Below are positions 60,949 to 64,000 of a stretch of DNA of 64,000 nt, piece by piece. The stretch covers positions 1 through 64,000 of the forward strand of contig CACOMZ010000003.1 of the NCBI GenBank assembly GCA_902628525.1, read 5' to 3'. A program made the translations under genes and the position numbers. The DNA comes from an uncultured Pelagibacteraceae bacterium (GTDB lineage Bacteria; Pseudomonadota; Alphaproteobacteria; Pelagibacterales; Pelagibacteraceae). Below the pieces are notes generated by a model. The model searched no databases and had not been told where the DNA came from. It saw only the letters and a program-made list of their open reading frames with translations. Numbering within the stretch: position 1 is the stretch's first letter; each line of letters opens with the position of its first letter.

Positions 60949-61666
60949 TCAATTCCCTAACAAGTTCATCTAATTTGATATCACCATCATAAATAGCTTT
61001 TCCAACTATTATTCCTTCGATATTGTTATTATTTAATTTCTTTGCTTTTTTAATATCATCAATTGAAGAAACCCCACCAGATATAATTACAGGACAATTT
61101 GAGGTATCTGCAACTTTTGATGTCTCTTCAAAATTAGGACTTTGCTTCATCCCATCTCTATTAATATCTGTATAAATCAATCTACTTGCGCCATAATCAT
61201 TAACTTCTTTTAAGTAATCTAATGTTAGTTGATTAGAATTTTCTTTCCAACCAGAGACAGACAAATATCCGTCTTTAGCATCTAAACCTAAGGCGATTTT
61301 ATTTGGAAATTTTTCACAAGCTTCTTTTAAAAAATTTTTATCTTTTATAGCTGCACTTCCTAAAATAACTTTTTCAACACCAGCATCAGCATATTTCAGA
61401 ATACTTTCAAAGTTTCTGATACCTCCGCCAATTTCAATTTTAAGATCAAATTTTTTTACTATTTCTTGAATAATATCCAAATTAACTGTTTCCCCAGTTA
61501 AAGCGCCATCTAAATCAACTATATGTAAATTTTTAAAACCATGATCTTTATATTTGCCAGCTTGTTCAATCGGTGACATTTCATACTCAGTTTTGTTATT
61601 AAAATCTCCCTTAATTAACCTCACACACTTTTTATTTTTAATATCAATTGCAGGGAAAATTTTCAT
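60941..61666 (-). CDS. hisA: ProFAR isomerase HisA
   Basis: This 241-residue TIM-barrel isomerase converts ProFAR to PRFAR. The acid/base Asp pair lies in [13 protein letters not shown] (D8) and [17 protein letters not shown] (D129 region); [12 protein letters not shown] and [12 protein letters not shown] are the phosphate loops. It overlaps the polysaccharide-lyase-like gene by 4 bases (ATGA) and hisF by 8 bases, so it is strictly co-translated. Confidence 0.95.
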   Translation of the reverse strand: MKIFPAIDIKNKKCVRLIKGDFNNKTEYEMSPIEQAGKYKDHGFKNLHIVDLDGALTGETVNLDIIQEIVKKFDLKIEIGGGIRNFESILKYADAGVEKVILGSAAIKDKNFLKEACEKFPNKIALGLDAKDGYLSVSGWKENSNQLTLDYLKEVNDYGASRLIYTDINRDGMKQSPNFEETSKVADTSNCPVIISGGVSSIDDIKKAKKLNNNNIEGIIVGKAIYDGDIKLDELVRELNA

Positions 61667-62580
61667 TTCAAAAATGATTTTGGTATTTCAAGTATGTGTT
61701 TTGATTTAAATCTTTTATGATGTTTTTTATATTTATAAATTTTGTATTTTTCTACATTCTGTACTTCAAGTTTTTTACATTCTGACTTATTTAATAATTT
61801 TTCACATTTTTTTTCTGAACGTATACCATCAAAAAATACAACTCTTTTGGGCATTTTAGTTTCGCCAAAAGTATTTTTGTATCTTGAAATGAAACTGTTA
61901 TATAGTCCATATCTTAGACTTTGTTTCTTTCCTTTAATTGGATCATTTGAAACACCTTTAAAATCAACCTTTAATTCACCATCTATCCAAACTCTCATGA
62001 AACCTTGCTTGGGTTCTGGATGCCAATTAGTATTAAAAATTATTTGTGTCCAATTTCCAAATAAATCTTCATTACTTTTTAAAATTAATTGAGAGTTTTC
62101 AAATGTATCTCCATTTCTGTTAAAAGTTAATCCTGCATGCGTATGTTGAAACATAACTAATACTTTTGAAGGTTTTAATCTTTTCCATTGAATCAGGGAC
62201 ATTTTTGATGGAGCCACAGAGTTATAATCCTTGGGTAAAAAAATATAAAATTGATACCATACCTCATTTTTAGAAGGATACTCCTTGTATAATATTTCAC
62301 TCCGTTCCCTATCATTTTCACAATCGCTAAATTTTTTCTCAAAGCCACATTCACCATTATTTAACTCAAACATTATTGATTTATTTCCAACAATTGAAAA
62401 GTCAGAGACTGAAACTGGATTAGTTGCCTTTTTTGAAATAAGAGGTGAAAACATTTCCGGAATTGCTCTTCCATAATTATCTTCCTTTAGTGCTTTTTGA
62501 ACTTCAGAAAATTTAGTTATTGAAAATGCTTCAACTGTTAAAAATACTCCCAGTATTAAAAATAATAAAAAATTTCTCAT
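61663..62580 (-). CDS. Polysaccharide lyase-like secreted protein (heparin lyase I/PL-type fold) within the his operon
   Basis: This 305-residue protein has a signal peptide (LLFLILGVFLTVEAFS) and a beta-jelly-roll pattern like heparin-lyase-I family proteins: NEVWYQFYIFLPKDYN, LIQWKRL, MFQHTHAGLTFNRN and GNWTQIIFNTNWHPEPKQG, then a basic tail VEKYKIYKYKKHHKRFKSKH. QHTHAG and the RVWIDGELKVDFKG strand are characteristic of this fold. It may cut or bind a polysaccharide in the periplasm. It is wedged between hisH and hisA with 4-base overlaps on both sides, which is odd because histidine synthesis does not need it. Confidence 0.72.
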   Translation of the reverse strand: MRNFLLFLILGVFLTVEAFSITKFSEVQKALKEDNYGRAIPEMFSPLISKKATNPVSVSDFSIVGNKSIMFELNNGECGFEKKFSDCENDRERSEILYKEYPSKNEVWYQFYIFLPKDYNSVAPSKMSLIQWKRLKPSKVLVMFQHTHAGLTFNRNGDTFENSQLILKSNEDLFGNWTQIIFNTNWHPEPKQGFMRVWIDGELKVDFKGVSNDPIKGKKQSLRYGLYNSFISRYKNTFGETKMPKRVVFFDGIRSEKKCEKLLNKSECKKLEVQNVEKYKIYKYKKHHKRFKSKHILEIPKSFLK

Positions 62581-63203
62581 AGATTTATAAAATTATCAAT
62601 TATTTTAAGTCCAAATTTGTCACTCTTTTCAGGATGAAATTGGGTTCCGAAAATATTTTCCTTTTCAACTGAACAAACAATATTTGATGAATAATCCGTT
62701 GTTGCAGAAATTACATTTTTATCTTCTGGAACAAATTCATAGCTGTGTACAAAATACATGTGAGATTTATTTTCAATACCTTTAAAAATCTTACTATCTT
62801 TCGTTATATTAATTTCATTCCAACCAATATGAGGAAGTTTATACTTTCCATTTTGATTGTCGATTTTTGATACATTACCTGATATCCAACCAAGCCCTTT
62901 GGTTTCTGTTTCCTCGTAACCAATATCTGCAAACATTTGTAATCCAACACAAATTCCTAGAAGTGGTTTTTTATTGTTTATTGTAAATTCATTCAATGTA
63001 TCGACTAAACCACTAATTTTTCTTAAAGCATCAATACAACTTTTAAACGAACCCTGGCCAGGTAAAACAACTTTGTCTGAGTTTTTAATCTTATTTAAAT
63101 CCGAAGTTACTTCGATATTTACCTTATCTTTAGCAACCTCCTTAAAAGAGTTTATTACCGAGCTGATATTGCCCGAATTATAATCAACAATTGTGACGTT
63201 CAT
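62577..63203 (-). CDS. hisH: Imidazole glycerol phosphate synthase glutaminase HisH
   Basis: This 208-residue class I glutamine amidotransferase supplies ammonia to HisF. VDYNSGNISSV opens it, the nucleophile Cys lies in LLGICVGLQMFAD and the His-Glu pair in FGTQFHPEKSDKFG. VLPGQGSFKSC is the oxyanion-region motif. It overlaps the lyase-like gene by 4 bases and follows hisB by 5 bases. Confidence 0.95.
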   Translation of the reverse strand: MNVTIVDYNSGNISSVINSFKEVAKDKVNIEVTSDLNKIKNSDKVVLPGQGSFKSCIDALRKISGLVDTLNEFTINNKKPLLGICVGLQMFADIGYEETETKGLGWISGNVSKIDNQNGKYKLPHIGWNEINITKDSKIFKGIENKSHMYFVHSYEFVPEDKNVISATTDYSSNIVCSVEKENIFGTQFHPEKSDKFGLKIIDNFINL

Positions 63204-63208
63204 TAAAC

Positions 63209-63799
63209 TTATAATGAGCCTTTAGTGGATGGAATGCTTTTTTTATTTCTTGGATCCATCTCGAGTGCAGCTCTTAATGATCTTGCTAAAGCTTTATAAC
63301 AAGACTCAATAATATGGTGGCTATTATCGCCATAAATATTTTCAACATGCATTGTAATTCCAGCAGATTGGGAGAAGGCTTGAAACCATTCTTTAAATAA
63401 TTCTGTATCCATCTCACCAAGTTTCTCTACTTTTAATTTTACTCTCCAAATTAAATAAGGTCTGTTTGATACATCGATTGCAACTCTAGTTAATGTTTCA
63501 TCCATCGGAAGAACTGTATGAGCATATCTTTTAATTCCCACAAATTTTTTTGCAGCTTTTTTTAAAGCTTCACCAATAGCAATTCCCGTGTCTTCAGTAG
63601 TGTGATGAAGATCTATGTGTGTATCTCCTTTTGCTTTTACTTTTAAATCAATTAATGAATGCTTTGATAATTGCTCAAGCATATGGTCTAGGAAACCTAT
63701 ACCAGTGTCAATTTGGTACTTACCTTTACCATCAATATTTACCTCAACATTAATACTGGTTTCTTTTGTTTTTCGAGATACTTTTCCTTTTCTGGTCAT
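63209..63799 (-). CDS. hisB: Imidazoleglycerol-phosphate dehydratase
   Basis: This 196-residue monofunctional HisB dehydrates imidazole glycerol phosphate. Manganese-binding repeats are visible as [17 protein letters not shown] with [15 protein letters not shown], and [17 protein letters not shown] near the end. No fused histidinol-phosphatase domain is present. It is the first his gene of the run and is divergent from hslV across 89 bases; a weak TTGATA-type box is the only promoter hint there. Confidence 0.95.
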   Translation of the reverse strand: MTRKGKVSRKTKETSINVEVNIDGKGKYQIDTGIGFLDHMLEQLSKHSLIDLKVKAKGDTHIDLHHTTEDTGIAIGEALKKAAKKFVGIKRYAHTVLPMDETLTRVAIDVSNRPYLIWRVKLKVEKLGEMDTELFKEWFQAFSQSAGITMHVENIYGDNSHHIIESCYKALARSLRAALEMDPRNKKSIPSTKGSL

Positions 63800-63888
63800 A
63801 TATTTTTAATGGTATACATACATAATCCCACTATATCAATATCAGTATGAACACTTGAAGTATCAAAAATAGTTACCATTTATTAAAT

Positions 63889-64000
63889 ATGACAACAATT
63901 GTGTTAGTAAGAAAAAACAATGAAGTAGTAGTTGCTGGCGACGGTCAAGTTAGTATGGGAAATACCGTTGTAAAAAGCACAGCTTCAAAAGTCAGAAAAA
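63889..64000 (+). CDS. hslV: ATP-dependent protease peptidase subunit HslV (3' end missing)
   Basis: Only the first 37 residues are in the window. They read [20 protein letters not shown] after the initiating Met, then [16 protein letters not shown], the conserved start of HslV; removal of Met would expose the catalytic Thr. HslV with HslU forms the proteasome-like bacterial protease. The gene runs off the right edge and is divergent from hisB. Confidence 0.93.
   Translation, partial: MTTIVLVRKNNEVVVAGDGQVSMGNTVVKSTASKVRK

Noticed and set aside
63800..63888. Promoter for the his operon (TTGATA with TATACC).
   Set aside because: The -10 match is only 4 of 6 and the region is AT-rich, so it is not listed as a feature.
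1..64000. CRISPR arrays, transposons, prophage, integrons, rRNA and glycine or SAM riboswitches.
   Set aside because: No spaced direct repeats, transposase, integrase, phage genes, rRNA sequence or recognisable riboswitch core were seen; the gaps between genes are too short for most of these.

Overview
This AT-rich, densely packed stretch of chromosome is best explained as coming from a streamlined marine alphaproteobacterium of the SAR11 (Pelagibacter-like) type. The reasons are very small intergenic gaps, many start/stop overlaps, convergent genes that share stop-codon bases, and a gene set typical of alphaproteobacteria: DUF2794, IalB-like, HspQ, hemC/hemD facing tsaD, rpe-heparinase II/III-purH, ftsK-lolA, and hisBHAFE facing hslV. 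There is no insertion sequence, prophage, CRISPR array or rRNA. No gap without a gene exceeds about 180 bases. The taxonomic assignment is inference from gene content, not from a search.

Layout. Bases 1-5221 (minus) hold an operon running alcohol dehydrogenase, solute-binding protein, two MalF/MalG-type permeases, then a GlpS-like ATPase cut by the left edge; a GC-rich hairpin lies between the binding protein and the first permease. Bases 5293-13167 hold a hydroxyacid and C2/C3 redox block: a 3-hydroxyisobutyrate dehydrogenase-like enzyme, an EamA transporter, a glyoxylate/hydroxypyruvate-type reductase, a GlcD/D-lactate-type flavoenzyme, an aminotransferase and two tandem FMN hydroxyacid dehydrogenases. 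Bases 13176-17807 hold a PagL-like protein and the cytochrome c maturation genes ccmC-D-E-F-G-H without ccmA/B. Bases 17986-23472 are housekeeping genes (hspQ, yciB, DUF2794, BI-1, aldo/keto reductase, IalB-like, argG, DsbA-like).

Bases 23527-30858 hold a flavin/light-associated neighbourhood: two different photolyase-family proteins, a 42-residue DUF2256 zinc-ribbon-like protein translationally coupled to one of them, a glutamine amidotransferase, a short-chain dehydrogenase lacking the catalytic Tyr, a PQQ-type sugar dehydrogenase and a metallo-beta-lactamase-fold hydrolase. Bases 30853-33439 hold a three-gene unit: haloacetate-dehalogenase-like hydrolase, TauD-like dioxygenase, AEC transporter. 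Bases 33451-42094 hold folD, yggT, mscS, hemD/hemC, tsaD, an EVE-domain gene and acsA, the last with a strikingly lysine-rich N-terminal tail.

Bases 42208-44279 hold a two-subunit sodium/solute symporter, ended by a clear terminator. Bases 44348-48891 hold rpe, heparinase II/III, purH and phhB, followed by tRNA-Gly(GCC) with a good promoter. Bases 49083-56858 hold two sulfotransferases, a LON-domain protein, a UbiH-like monooxygenase, ftsK, lolA, a GNAT protein and a HIT protein. Bases 56859-59852 hold an mclA-mtkA-mtkB-like set (malyl-CoA lyase plus a CoA ligase that reads as malate thiokinase rather than succinyl-CoA synthetase). Bases 59922-63799 hold hisB-hisH-[polysaccharide-lyase-like]-hisA-hisF-hisE, and the start of hslV is at the right edge.

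How the parts may work together (inference): the left block imports and oxidises small alcohols and hydroxyacids to carbonyls such as glyoxylate or pyruvate. The malyl-CoA lyase/malate thiokinase set can interconvert glyoxylate plus acetyl-CoA with malate. AcsA and the adjacent symporter would supply acetyl-CoA from external acetate or a similar acid. Coordinates, starts and motifs were read directly from the sequence; family names rest on remembered family signatures and were not checked by database search.
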